Positions 12,491-21,015 are shown, counted from the stretch's first letter. The stretch: DNA of 64,000 nt from Stigmatella ashevillena (GCF_028368975.1 NZ_JAQNDM010000002.1:7868425-7932424); one strand, 5' to 3'. The notes: generated from the letters alone by a model not told the origin. Translations and numbers: made by a program.

Positions 12491-13366
12491 ATGGGATACC
12501 GCTCTGTATTCGCGCCGGGCTGCTTCAAGGACCGGACCATTGTCGTGACGGGCGGCGGCAGTGGCATCGGCCGTTGCACGGCGCACGAGCTGGCATCGCT
12601 CGGGGCGCACGTCGTGCTGGTGGGGCGCAAGCAGGACAAGCTGGAGCAAGTGGCGTCGGAGCTTCGCGAGGACGGTGGGGCCTGCTCGCTGGAGGTGCTC
12701 GACATCCGCGACGAAGAGGGCGTGAAGGCCACGGTGGGCCGCATCGTCGCGGCGCGGGGCCGCATCCACGGCTTGGTGAACAACGCCGGTGGGCAGTTCC
12801 CCTCGCCGCTGGTGGCCATCTCGAAGAAGGGCTTCGAGGCGGTGGTCTCCACCAACCTGACGGGGGGCTTTCTGATGGCCCGGGAGGTGTACCTCCAGTC
12901 GATGAGCACGCAGGGCGGCGCCATCGTCAACATGCTGGCGGACGCATGGGGAGGCATGCCGGGCATGGGGCACTCGGGCGCGGCGCGCATGGGGATGCTC
13001 AACCTGACGCAGACGGCGGCGGTGGAGTGGGCGGCGGCGGGCGTGCGCGTCAACGCGGTGGCTCCCGGTTGGGTGGCGTCGAGCGGCATGGACAGCTACC
13101 AGGACGAGGGCGTCAAGGCGCTCATCCCCCTGTTGAAGCAGGAAGTGCCGTTGCAGCGGCTGGCCACGGAGGCGGAGGTGAGCGGCGCCATCGTCTTCCT
13201 GCTCTCGGACGTCGCGGCGTTCATCACCGGCGAGGTCATCAAGATTGACGGTGGCGCGTCGTGCAACACCAAGATCTTCCCATTGGAGGAGACCTCGGCG
13301 TCCCGGCCATATGAGGGCTTTCACCGCGCGGCCGCGCCTCGAATCCTGGGCGGCGACAAGAAATAA
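12491..13366 (+). CDS. SDR-family oxidoreductase, peroxisomal trans-2-enoyl-CoA reductase (PECR)-like
   Basis: 291 residues; GGAGAGG immediately precedes the ATG. The dinucleotide-binding motif is TGGGSGIG (20-27), followed by NNAGG. Where classical SDRs have Tyr-x3-Lys, this protein has GHSGAARMGMLNLTQ, which matches the PECR/2,4-dienoyl-CoA reductase subfamily (HSGAARAGV in human PECR as I recall it) rather than the classical catalytic site. It may therefore act on acyl-CoA substrates in fatty-acid metabolism. The C-terminus extends about 30 residues past the fold. It converges with another SDR gene 10 nt away. Confidence 0.85.
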   Translation: MGYRSVFAPGCFKDRTIVVTGGGSGIGRCTAHELASLGAHVVLVGRKQDKLEQVASELREDGGACSLEVLDIRDEEGVKATVGRIVAARGRIHGLVNNAGGQFPSPLVAISKKGFEAVVSTNLTGGFLMAREVYLQSMSTQGGAIVNMLADAWGGMPGMGHSGAARMGMLNLTQTAAVEWAAAGVRVNAVAPGWVASSGMDSYQDEGVKALIPLLKQEVPLQRLATEAEVSGAIVFLLSDVAAFITGEVIKIDGGASCNTKIFPLEETSASRPYEGFHRAAAPRILGGDKK

Positions 13367-13376
13367 AGCGGGAGGT

Positions 13377-14138
13377 TCAGATCGCCGTGGCGCCGCCGTC
13401 CACCGGCAGGGCGATGCCGGTGGTGAAGCCTGCGGCATCACTGCACAGGTAGAGCACCGCCGCGGCGACCTCCTCGACCTTGCCGATCCGCCCGATGGGG
13501 TGCACGGAGACGGCGAACTCGGCCTTGCGCGGGTCGGCCTCGTGGGCGCGGCGGTACATGTCGGTGTCGATCACCGCCGGGCAGACCGCGTTGATCCGGA
13601 TGTTCTTCTTCGCGTACTCGACCGCCACCGATTTGGTCAGGCCAATCACCGCATGCTTGGAGGCGGCGTAGAGGCTCATTTTAGGTGCCCCCCCCAGGCC
13701 GGCGACGGAGGACGCATTGACGATCGCTCCGCCGCCCTGGGCGAGCATCACCGGAATCTGGTACTTCATGCACAGCCAGACCCCTTTGACGTTCACCCCC
13801 ATGATGGCGTCGAACTCGGCCTCGGTTCCGTCGGCCAGCTTGCCCTTCTCGATGTCGATGCCGGCGTTGTTGAAGGCATAGTCGATGCGCCCGTAGGCCG
13901 CCACGCTGGACTCGATCAGAGTGCGGACCTCGGACGCGCGGGTGACGTCACAGCGGATGAAGCGGGCCTCTCCGCCTGCAGCGCGGATGTGCCCAACGGT
14001 CTCCTCGCCACCGGCCACATCGACATCGGAGACCACGACTTTGATGCCCTCGCGGGCGAAAGCCAGGGCGGTGGCCCGGCCGATGCCAGCGGCGGCGCCA
14101 GTGACCAGGGCGGTCTGGCCTGAAAGCGAACGGCTCAT
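13377..14138 (-). CDS. Classical SDR-family oxidoreductase
   Basis: 253 residues with a strong GAGGAG six nt before the ATG at 14138. The cofactor loop TGAAAGIG (13-20), the D-V after the second strand, NNAG (90-93), S143/S144 and the catalytic Y157-x3-K161 (LYAASK) are all intact, so this is a catalytically competent short-chain dehydrogenase. The sequence is typical of the glucose-1-dehydrogenase / 3-oxoacyl reductase-like group used for many alcohols. Substrate cannot be assigned. It is monocistronic, and its promoter lies in the gap shared with the toxin remnant at 14299. Confidence 0.9.
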   Translation of the reverse strand: MSRSLSGQTALVTGAAAGIGRATALAFAREGIKVVVSDVDVAGGEETVGHIRAAGGEARFIRCDVTRASEVRTLIESSVAAYGRIDYAFNNAGIDIEKGKLADGTEAEFDAIMGVNVKGVWLCMKYQIPVMLAQGGGAIVNASSVAGLGGAPKMSLYAASKHAVIGLTKSVAVEYAKKNIRINAVCPAVIDTDMYRRAHEADPRKAEFAVSVHPIGRIGKVEEVAAAVLYLCSDAAGFTTGIALPVDGGATAI

Positions 14139-14298
14139 AGGAAACTCCTCGTGTCGATGAACGCCCGCACAGTCTATTAGGTTTTCGAGCTCACCCGCAG
14201 GATGGGCGTGGAGGAGAAAGAGGCGCCACCTGGCGCATCCTGCTCTTCCCTGTGGCAGCTCTCTAACCTGCTCTCCTCCTCATATGAAGGGGTGACAT

Positions 14299-15661
14299 AT
14301 GATTCTGCGGGTTCTCTGGAGGCTCAACGCGCTGCTCCTTGCGTTTCTCGTGGCGTGCAGTGGCGTCCCGAGGGCTCCCGTTGTGGACGACAACGGCAAG
14401 GGGGAGGGCCATCGTCCATATGCCCCGCACAGCTGACCTCGCACCCGTCGTGTTGGAGGAGGGGGAGTTTCAGCAGGCCATGAGGCAACTGGCGCGCGAA
14501 GTCCGGTTGGCAGGCACGCCGCGCCAGACGGCGGAGCGGATGTTTCAGATCGATCCTCAGAGTGGTCACTACCTCTACCTGCCGAGGGATAGGAAGCTGG
14601 TGCCAGTGGAGCCGGGCCAGTCCCTGGAAGGGACGTTGACGAAAGAGGACTTGGAGGTGGCGGAGCGTTACTGAGTCTGGTGCCAGCGTGTGCACAACTC
14701 CTACGGAGACTGTCTCGGAGGCGCGCTGGTGGGTGGACGCTACCTGGACATGCAAGGCCGCTATGTCTGGGCGCTGGCCCTGAGCAAAAGCCCGGTGCTG
14801 GACGAGATGAAGAAGGCGCTGGGCGAGATGGTGGAGTTCCGGACGCTCATGAGTGCAGCCCTCTTCACGCTCGGTTCCATGCTGTTGATTCTGGCGCTCA
14901 ATCCCGTGGCTCCAGCGCTGGTGGCGGTGGTGGGCCTCGGGATGATCCTGTACGTGGGTTTCGACACGATCCGTAGCCTCGTGACAGGCTGGCTCGAACT
15001 GATGGAGGCGGTGAGGGCTGCCACGACCTTCGAGCAGATCCGCGAGGCGGGCGAGCGCTTCGGGAAGATCATCGGGCGCGAGTCGGCGCGCGCGCTCGCC
15101 ATGCTGCTGGTAGCAGCGATTGGACGAACGGCGCATGAATTCGCAGCGAGGGTGCCGACGCTGCCCGGCTCCGCACAGGTGGCCATGCAGGCCGAGGGGC
15201 AGGCCGGAATTCGTCTGCCAGCGCTGGGAGCGGTGGAGGAGATCTCGCTGACGGCCGATGGCGTGAGCGTCACGATGCCCGCGAACGCGATGGCGATGGC
15301 GGCACGGGGCAGTAGCGGTAAGGCCCCCTGTGTTGAGACGCACCACATTGCCACCATCTGCAACGACAAGTCCACCGCACGCGGGGGCCAGTGGACGCCG
15401 CGCTTCCAGGTGATCTTCGCCAAGGCGGGAATGTCACTGGATGACCCCGCGAACAAGATGCCCCTATTGGGCCATTACGGACCACACCCAAGGCGGTATC
15501 ATGAGATCGTGCTCAGGGAACTTCTCGACGCCACGTTGACCTGCCGCAGCGTCGTGGTGTGCCGTGCGAGGCTGACGCAGACCCTCAAGAACCTGGCGAA
15601 GGAAATCGCCACCCCGGGAACAGAGCTGAACCAACTCGTTACTCGGCAGCAACCGCGCTAA
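14299..15661 (+). pseudogene. Broken SitA-like lipoprotein toxin gene with C-terminal AHH nuclease domain
   Basis: Three reading segments line up as one myxobacterial SitA-type contact-exchanged toxin. (1) ATG at 14299 opens a lipoprotein signal with lipobox FLVACSG, but that frame stops at 14436. (2) The +1 frame continues with the family-typical PRTADLAPVVLEEGEFQ through LTKEDLEVAERY to a TGA at 14672-14674. (3) The same frame resumes with VWCQRVHNSYGDCL through the membrane-helix region to an intact AHH domain (ETHHIATICNDK, then LLGHYGPHPRRYHEIV) ending at 15661. One frameshift (about 14411-14436) plus one in-frame stop therefore separate the export signal from the nuclease. The immunity gene follows 9 nt later. 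Family assignment rests on remembered SitA architecture. Confidence 0.75.
14690..15661 (+). CDS. Remaining open frame of the SitA-like toxin: helical region plus AHH nuclease domain
   Basis: This is the longest intact part of the broken toxin gene, 323 codons from a GTG at 14690. Two hydrophobic stretches (about residues 58-85) are followed by a conserved helical region (REAGERFGKIIGRESARALAMLL). The AHH domain has paired His (THHIAT), W-x-P-x-F-x-x-x-F-x-KAGM, and the GHYGPHPRRYHE segment that gives the family its name. AHH proteins are HNH-like toxin nucleases. Without the lipobox the product could not enter the outer-membrane exchange route. Whether it is translated at all is doubtful, because the GTG lacks a convincing ribosome site. 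Confidence 0.5.
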   Translation: MHNSYGDCLGGALVGGRYLDMQGRYVWALALSKSPVLDEMKKALGEMVEFRTLMSAALFTLGSMLLILALNPVAPALVAVVGLGMILYVGFDTIRSLVTGWLELMEAVRAATTFEQIREAGERFGKIIGRESARALAMLLVAAIGRTAHEFAARVPTLPGSAQVAMQAEGQAGIRLPALGAVEEISLTADGVSVTMPANAMAMAARGSSGKAPCVETHHIATICNDKSTARGGQWTPRFQVIFAKAGMSLDDPANKMPLLGHYGPHPRRYHEIVLRELLDATLTCRSVVVCRARLTQTLKNLAKEIATPGTELNQLVTRQQPR

Positions 15662-15670
15662 AGGGTGCAC

Positions 15671-16234
15671 ATGTCCAAGCGTTTTTTCGAACTCGCCGAC
15701 GATGTGTACGTTCCGCACCGCTGGCACTTGGCGACGCCGACAAACAGTCACGGCCAAGAAGTGGACGACCGGCAGTTCCTGTACGGGACACCCGTCCACG
15801 TTGAGGCTCGTTTGAAATTCCCCATTGAGATTGCTGGCAAACCGCTGGACTTCACCCAAGCAGGCATCGGCGTCCCGGTGGTCCATGTCAGGGTCGCGTC
15901 CATGTTCGCGGAGTTGGCTCCTGACGATGTGCAACTGATCCCCGTGGATGTGGAGGGCCAACCGGATCAGTACCTCATGCTCGTGGCGACACGCCTCATC
16001 CGCTGCATCGACGAGACAGCGTCCCGAATCCGTCTCTGGACTCATGAAGACGGGCTCCCGGACATGGTGGGTCGCTATGCTTCCGTGCGTGACATGCGCA
16101 TCGACAAGGCCAGGGTGGGAGACGCCCAGGTGTTCCGTTGCGAGGGATGGATGGGCCCGCTGATCGTCTTCAGGGAGATCAAGGATGCACTGGAGCGCAT
16201 GGGCGCCACAGGCATGAGGTTTGAGGAGGTCTAG
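15671..16234 (+). CDS. Imm11-type immunity protein for the AHH toxin
   Basis: 187 residues, ATG 9 nt after the toxin stop (a GTG two codons upstream is possible). The C-terminal segment VGDAQVFRCEGWMGPLIV, then ALERMGATGMRFEEV, is the signature of the imm11 (MXAN_0049-type) family that sits directly behind AHH and related toxins in myxobacteria. The frame is intact, unlike its toxin. It is expected to be a cytoplasmic inhibitor binding the nuclease domain. Keeping immunity while losing the toxin fits a cell that still meets toxin-bearing kin. Confidence 0.8.
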   Translation: MSKRFFELADDVYVPHRWHLATPTNSHGQEVDDRQFLYGTPVHVEARLKFPIEIAGKPLDFTQAGIGVPVVHVRVASMFAELAPDDVQLIPVDVEGQPDQYLMLVATRLIRCIDETASRIRLWTHEDGLPDMVGRYASVRDMRIDKARVGDAQVFRCEGWMGPLIVFREIKDALERMGATGMRFEEV

Positions 16235-16513
16235 TCAAGAGCCCGAGGGGCGGCGAGCGCATCGGCGGTCCGGCCACTCGGCTTGTCCAGCCCGGCCCTG
16301 GTAGAGAGCGCGCCAGGGCCGCATCGGTGCTCACCGTGGAGCCCCCTCGCGCGTCGAATCTGGTGACCACGTGGTGGCCAACAAGAAGCAGTTCACGCAA
16401 GAAGTGCTTGGACGGTGGAACGCGGCCATAGTCCCGGCTTCCAGGCACTAAGCCAGGATTAGTCGGGATGGCTTAGTCGGAGGGCGGACCCCGCGTGCGG
16501 AGGGGAAGGAACC
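16235..16513. other. Gene-poor gap with a possible toxin-tail remnant
   Basis: 279 nt with no complete gene. On the plus strand a frame ends at the TAA at 16449 and reads RVESGDHVVANKKQFTQEVL then GRWNAAIVPASRH. It looks like the C-terminus of a protein but has no start (an in-frame stop lies about 50 codons upstream). Such headless tails are common next to polymorphic toxin loci. No family recognised. Confidence 0.3.
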
Positions 16514-17044
16514 TCATGAGAGTTTTTTGTAGAACAGCGTCGTCGCGCAGAGCTGGCCGTCGGGCATCAGGGCATAATCTGGAATGACCCCGACGCGTGT
16601 CCAACCGAGCTGGGCATAGAGCTGTTCCGCGGCAGAGCCCGTCACCGTATCCAGCACGAGCAGCGTTCGGTGCCGAAGAAGGGCCTCCCGTTCGATCTCC
16701 CGCACCAGGGCTTGCGCGATGCCTCGGCGCCGGCCGGTTCTGCGGACGAGCAGCTTCTTCAGATCTGCCCGGTGCCGCTGATTGTCGGGCAGGTCGAGAT
16801 CAATCTGCACGGTTCCTTGAACACCAGAGTCATCTCTCGCCACGAGGAGCACCGATGTGCCATTCCGGACCGCGCCAAACACCTTCCGCCAGAACGCTTC
16901 GGCGCGCTCAGGCGTCAGCCCGGCCATGAAGCTGACAGATGCGCCCCCTTCGACACAGTCCATCAGGACCTCCGCGAGCGCGGGCACAAGCTCCGCCTCG
17001 TCATCGGCCGAGGCCCGTTCGATCCTGAAGTCCATGGACGCCAT
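16514..17044 (-). CDS. GNAT-family N-acetyltransferase
   Basis: 176 residues. The acetyl-CoA pyrophosphate-binding segment is LLVRRTGRRRGIAQALVREIE (R/Q-x-x-G-x-G/A pattern), preceded by the beta-4 strand (GTVQIDLDLP). LYAQLGWTRVGVIPDYAL is the usual C-terminal GNAT motif. GNATs of this length acetylate small amines or antibiotics. The gene lies 36 nt downstream of the MFS transporter on the same strand, so a transporter plus modifying-enzyme detoxification pair is plausible, but that is inference. The ATG at 17044 is used; a second ATG three codons on is equally possible. Confidence 0.85.
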   Translation of the reverse strand: MASMDFRIERASADDEAELVPALAEVLMDCVEGGASVSFMAGLTPERAEAFWRKVFGAVRNGTSVLLVARDDSGVQGTVQIDLDLPDNQRHRADLKKLLVRRTGRRRGIAQALVREIEREALLRHRTLLVLDTVTGSAAEQLYAQLGWTRVGVIPDYALMPDGQLCATTLFYKKLS

Positions 17045-17080
17045 CGTGCGGTTTCACGCCGCAGGACGCAACGGGCTGCG

Positions 17081-18322
17081 TCAGGCCACGCGTCGTGTTC
17101 TCCAGAAGAGGAACGCGATGACGATGACGAAGCCAACAGCAGCGGAGCCAAGCGAGACGTGGATTCCCACCGCGCTCCCGAACAGGCCGACCACGATGCC
17201 GCTGAAGGCGCGAAGGCCCAGCGCCGCCATCGAGAAGAGACCGAGCACACGGCCTCGAATCGCGTCGGGTGCATTGAGCTGCACCAGTGCTTGCGTCATG
17301 CTGCTGAACGAGAGTTCGAAGAAACCCGCGGCGAACAGCAGCGCAATCGCCACCGCGTAGACGTGTACCGTCGCAAAGCCGAAGAGCGCGGCACCCCACA
17401 AAAGCGCGAGCGTCATCGCGACCCGGGGCGTCATTCGCAGCCAGCTTCCTCGCGTCTCCAGGAGAATGCCGGCGAGCAACGCGCCTGCGGCATCGGCGCC
17501 CAGCAGGGCGGTGTAGGCCGCTCCCGGGTCGCCATGTCCGAGGTCATCGGCGAAGCCCGGCATTTGCGCGTGGTAGCTGTTTCCGATGAAGAACGACGCG
17601 GCGCCTGCGAGCAGCACCATGCCGGACACGATGGGCAGGCCGCGAACCTCACGCACCGTCTGGACGATGTCGGCGAGCCCTCGCACTGCGCGTTTCGGTC
17701 CCGGCGCGACGCCGCGGTGGTGACGGCCGTATGGCGCGCGGATGAGCCAGATCATCAGGGGCAGATAGAAAACGACGTTGAGGAAGATGCCCCAGGTTGG
17801 TCCGAGCACGCGCATGATGAGGCTGCCGACGCCGGGGCCCACCAGCACCCCGAGGTAGCGTGCCGTCGCGTTCAGACGCACGGCGCTGGCAAGCGAGGCG
17901 GGACCGACAATGTCGTAGAGCAGCATCTGGCTGGACGTGCTCCAGAGCACGCCGGCGCACCCGTGGATCGTGAGCAGCACCATCGCGTGCCAGATCTTCA
18001 GGGAGTCCGTGACGAAGAAATAGCCCCAGCCCAATGACGCGATGATGAAGAGCACCATCCCCATTTGAATGAGCCGCCGTGAATCGAAGCGGTCATTCAG
18101 CGCGCCGATGGGCACTGAGAGCAGCAGGAAGGGCAGCCAGTGCGAGACGACCGCGAAGCCCCCCAGCGCCGCCGAGTGGAACTTCTGGAACGCCACCCAG
18201 TAGCTGATGACGTGCTCGATGTTGTCGGCCATCATCGCCAACATGAACGTCCCGAGGAATGCGACGTAGCCGGGAAGCCGAAGGGCGCTGGTGGGTGGAG
18301 CGGGAGACGGGGGAGAGGTCAC
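17081..18322 (-). CDS. Major facilitator superfamily transporter
   Basis: 413 residues with about 12 hydrophobic segments. The MFS loop 2-3 signature appears as GALNDRFDSRRLIQMG, and a related sequence (DAIRGRVLGLFSMA) follows segment 10, as in enterobactin-exporter/MFS_3-like efflux proteins. The GTG start at 18322 is preceded by GGGAG. The inner-membrane protein is probably an exporter driven by the proton gradient; substrate unknown. It is the first gene of a likely two-gene operon with the GNAT. Confidence 0.87.
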   Translation of the reverse strand: MTSPPSPAPPTSALRLPGYVAFLGTFMLAMMADNIEHVISYWVAFQKFHSAALGGFAVVSHWLPFLLLSVPIGALNDRFDSRRLIQMGMVLFIIASLGWGYFFVTDSLKIWHAMVLLTIHGCAGVLWSTSSQMLLYDIVGPASLASAVRLNATARYLGVLVGPGVGSLIMRVLGPTWGIFLNVVFYLPLMIWLIRAPYGRHHRGVAPGPKRAVRGLADIVQTVREVRGLPIVSGMVLLAGAASFFIGNSYHAQMPGFADDLGHGDPGAAYTALLGADAAGALLAGILLETRGSWLRMTPRVAMTLALLWGAALFGFATVHVYAVAIALLFAAGFFELSFSSMTQALVQLNAPDAIRGRVLGLFSMAALGLRAFSGIVVGLFGSAVGIHVSLGSAAVGFVIVIAFLFWRTRRVA

Positions 18323-18421
18323 GCGCTCCCTATAGCGCGGACAACGCCCGCGCTGGCGCCAATATCCGCCCCCCTTCTCTCCGTGTTGCGGCGGAGATGG
18401 GCTTGGAGCAGGCTCCGCGAC

Positions 18422-18904
18422 GTGGACAGTCCCTCAGGAATCATTCGTGCCTTGTTGCTGGCTGGGCAGCGAGGCACTCCCATGAAGCGTGTCCCTGAAG
18501 CAGAGGCCGTGGAGGGCCAGGGCTTCGTGGGCGACCGTCATGGCACGAAGAAACCACATGGCAAACGACAACTGCTGTTGCTCGACGAGGCCTCCCAGCA
18601 CGCCTTGCGGGTGGCGCCAGGCCAACTGAAGGAGAACCTGGTGATTGCGGGGCTTCCGCTCGATTCTCTGCCTGCGGGCCAGCGGTTGGCGTTGGGGGAG
18701 CAGGTGGTGGTGGAGTTGACGGAGCCGTGCGTGCCCTGCTCGAAGCTGGAGCTCATCCGCCCAGGATTGCTCAAGGAGTCCTGGGGCCAAAGGGGCCAGC
18801 TCGCCAAGGTGCTTCGAGGAGGCACCGTGAGGGAAGGAGACGGCGTGCGCCTGCTCGACGTCAATCCGGATGCCCCCCGCCCCATTCGCCCCAAATTGCC
18901 CTGA
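18422..18904 (+). CDS. MOSC-domain protein
   Basis: 160 residues from the GTG at 18422. The first strand VDSPSGIIRALLLAGQRGTPM matches the start of MOSC domains, followed by VEGQGFVGDRHG (the conserved G-D-R-H), RQLLLLDEAS, LKENLVIAGLPLDSL and EPCVPCSKLE with the conserved Cys. MOSC domains carry sulfur for molybdenum-cofactor-dependent or related reactions; stand-alone bacterial forms are poorly characterised. In-frame GTG/TTG codons at 18383/18386 would lengthen it by 13 residues. It is divergent from the MFS gene. Confidence 0.82.
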   Translation: MDSPSGIIRALLLAGQRGTPMKRVPEAEAVEGQGFVGDRHGTKKPHGKRQLLLLDEASQHALRVAPGQLKENLVIAGLPLDSLPAGQRLALGEQVVVELTEPCVPCSKLELIRPGLLKESWGQRGQLAKVLRGGTVREGDGVRLLDVNPDAPRPIRPKLP

Positions 18905-19002
18905 TGTCTCGCGAAGGCAGGCTTGAGGCCTGCTCAGGAAGGTGCTGTGGGCTATGAAAGAGGAACTCTTTCGGATGGTCAGTCGCCAGAGAGAAGGCTG
19001 AT

Positions 19003-19458
19003 ATGGGGTTGAGCAACGGTCTTGCTATTGCGATTGAGTTGAATTCCACAGGTGCATTGCGTCTTTTGGCTGAGCGCCTGAGGCTTGAGAGGGCAGATGA
19101 TACTCATTTGACCGGGCCTGCTTTGTGGGTCAGCGCAGGTGAGCCGGACCTGAACTACAAGCTCATGATTCAAGAGGGTTTTCATTTCACCCCAAATCTG
19201 TACCTGGGGTTTCGGCTCGATCCAGGGAGTGACGATTATCCGCAGGGAAGTCGCCTCATGTTACGCGCGACGTTGCTGCTGCTGGAACATGGGCGAGATG
19301 GAGTCCTCCTCTTTAATGGTGAGCACATCATCCTTCAGCGGTTGAGTGGCCAACTGGTGCTCAATGAAGATGCCAGGAACTGGGTGGATGGGCTCCAGCT
19401 TGAGGGTGAGATCCGACTACCTCATGAGAGGCGCTCTCTGCCTTCTCCGCTACAATAG
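19003..19458 (+). CDS. SitI3-like immunity protein (orphan)
   Basis: 151 residues. The pattern of an N-terminal ERLRLERADDTHL, a central EEGFHF-like motif (IQEGFHFTPNLYLGFRLD), SRLMLRATLLLLEHGRDGVL and a closing ERRSLPSPL is what I recall of SitI3, the immunity protein of the myxobacterial SitA3 toxin. No signal peptide: a cytoplasmic inhibitor. No toxin gene is adjacent; the nearest SitA-like sequence is the broken AHH gene about 3.3 kb upstream. The first 60 codons use A/T-ending codons more than most neighbours, hinting at transfer. A 6-bp hairpin (aaagag, ctcttt, 18957-18971) precedes it. Confidence 0.72.
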   Translation: MGLSNGLAIAIELNSTGALRLLAERLRLERADDTHLTGPALWVSAGEPDLNYKLMIQEGFHFTPNLYLGFRLDPGSDDYPQGSRLMLRATLLLLEHGRDGVLLFNGEHIILQRLSGQLVLNEDARNWVDGLQLEGEIRLPHERRSLPSPLQ

Positions 19459-19528
19459 CCTGTCTAAACGTTTGGATGGGCTTGTGGATCGGGTAAGTCA
19501 TGAGCTGACTGGACAGCCCGAGCAGTTG

Positions 19529-20971
19529 TCATGGCGAAGCGTTGGAGCCCTGGGTAGAGGTGGGCTGACGCTGAGGAGTGAGGGCTGGGGTGTAGCATCG
19601 GCCCTTGTAGAGATAGCCGTCCTCGCCGTTTGCCTCGCATGTGTCAGCATCCATGGCCAGTTGTACCCAGCAGCCGCCGTTGATGGCGATCTGGCCTCTT
19701 CGGGGGCATCGGTTGTTCGCATCCGGCTTGGACTGTCCCGGAAGGGGCCTGGGGGGAAGCTCCAAGGCAATGCTCCCTGCCGAGGGCGGGGCCCGGTGAG
19801 AGGCATTGGGCGCTGTCAGCAAGGTGTCTCCCACGGAGACACTGCCCGCGTCGTGAGTACTCGCGTTCTCAGGGGATCGCATCCGAGAGAAGGACACTTC
19901 GGCCCTTTGGAACACGTCCCGCCCGAGCCACAGGAGCAGCAGAAGTCCCAAGGCCCAGGAAGAAAACCCCAGCGTGCCCGTGGGGACGCGTGCCGTGAGC
20001 GGTGCTTGTGTGGAAGGTTTTGTCCGCTTCGGTCGGGGCGGAAGCGCCTCGAAGAGGGAGAGATCTTCTGCTGAGCCCGAGCGAGCTGCGGCGAGTTCCA
20101 GGGCTTCGGCCAACTCCTCGGCCGTGCCGCGCACCTCGGGTTGGCTGGAGAGCATGCGTTGGACGAGGGAGGCGAGAAGCGGTGTCACCCGGGGATTGCG
20201 TTTCTGAAGTGACCAGGGCCCTGCATCTTCGGGATTCCACGCAGGCGCTTCCGCCGAAGGAAGCTGCGTGGGTGGGTAATGCCCGGTGAGGAGGCGGTAG
20301 GCCGTGACGCCCAGGGAGAACAGGTCGTCGGAGTGCTGGGCCACGTAGTGGGACTCGGGCTCGTGGATGAAGCGAAAGGCGAAGCGAGAGGCCCCGGGAG
20401 AGCGGTAGGGGAGGGTGGCGGGCGGCATGGAGCGCCAGGTGAGGCGTTCCGAACCTTGGTAGTCGCCGGAGCCGAAGTCGGTGAGGAAGGGCCTGTCATC
20501 CGAGGAGCGAACGAGGATGTTGCCGCCTTTCACGTCACGATGAACGGCGTGAGCGGCATGGATGGCGTGAAGGGTGCGGGCCAACTGGGCAAGCAACTGG
20601 AGCAGCTCCCGGGACGAGGGATTGCGCGCTCGAGCCCAGGCATACAGGGAAATGCCCTCGATCCATTGCATGGCGAGAAAAGGGTGGAGGGTGCCCGCCG
20701 GGTGCCTCCAATCCCCGTGTCCGATGAGGCGGGGGATGCAGGGATGGCGGAGGCGGGAGAGCAACTCCGCCTCGCGAGCGAAGCGAGGGTCCTCCGGGAA
20801 GAGGGCCAACTTGAGCGCCACGGGATGCCGGTGGGGCCATCTCACCCGCACGGCTTGGTAGACAGCGCCATAAGCCCCTTGGCCGTGCCAGCGCACCACA
20901 CGCCACGGACCCACCTGGGTTCCCTCTGAGAGAAGGGCCAGCAATCTCCCGGAGTCGCCTGTGTTCTGCAT
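19529..20971 (-). CDS. Ser/Thr protein kinase with membrane segment and Cys-containing extracellular tail
   Basis: 480 residues. Kinase domain about 22-295: Gly loop GQGAYGAVY, K54, HRDVKGGN (D146, K148, N151) and DFG at 165-167. The activation segment reads PATLPYRSPGA rather than the usual APE. A hydrophobic segment (334-350, FSSWALGLLLLLWLG) is followed by about 130 residues that should be outside the cytoplasm and end in a Cys-rich domain (RCPRRGQ, GGCWVQL, DTCEANG, GRCYTP). This is the familiar myxobacterial receptor-kinase layout. It is monocistronic. Ligand and target unknown. Confidence 0.9.
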   Translation of the reverse strand: MQNTGDSGRLLALLSEGTQVGPWRVVRWHGQGAYGAVYQAVRVRWPHRHPVALKLALFPEDPRFAREAELLSRLRHPCIPRLIGHGDWRHPAGTLHPFLAMQWIEGISLYAWARARNPSSRELLQLLAQLARTLHAIHAAHAVHRDVKGGNILVRSSDDRPFLTDFGSGDYQGSERLTWRSMPPATLPYRSPGASRFAFRFIHEPESHYVAQHSDDLFSLGVTAYRLLTGHYPPTQLPSAEAPAWNPEDAGPWSLQKRNPRVTPLLASLVQRMLSSQPEVRGTAEELAEALELAAARSGSAEDLSLFEALPPRPKRTKPSTQAPLTARVPTGTLGFSSWALGLLLLLWLGRDVFQRAEVSFSRMRSPENASTHDAGSVSVGDTLLTAPNASHRAPPSAGSIALELPPRPLPGQSKPDANNRCPRRGQIAINGGCWVQLAMDADTCEANGEDGYLYKGRCYTPALTPQRQPTSTQGSNASP

Positions 20972-21015
20972 GGAGTCTCTCGGAGCGGTCTCAACGCGGA
21001 GACAGGCTGTTCCCT

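Noticed and set aside
14411-14436. Programmed +1 frameshift joining lipoprotein signal and toxin body
   Set aside because: No slippery sequence or stimulatory structure recognised, and the later TGA would still truncate the product.
14672-14674. In-frame TGA in the SitA-like gene read as selenocysteine or programmed readthrough
   Set aside because: No SECIS-like structure evident, and a separate frameshift lies upstream; simple gene decay explains both.
18917-18933. gcaggc / gcctgc hairpin after the MOSC gene as an intrinsic terminator
   Set aside because: Only 6 bp, 5-nt loop and no T-run; expected often by chance at this GC content.
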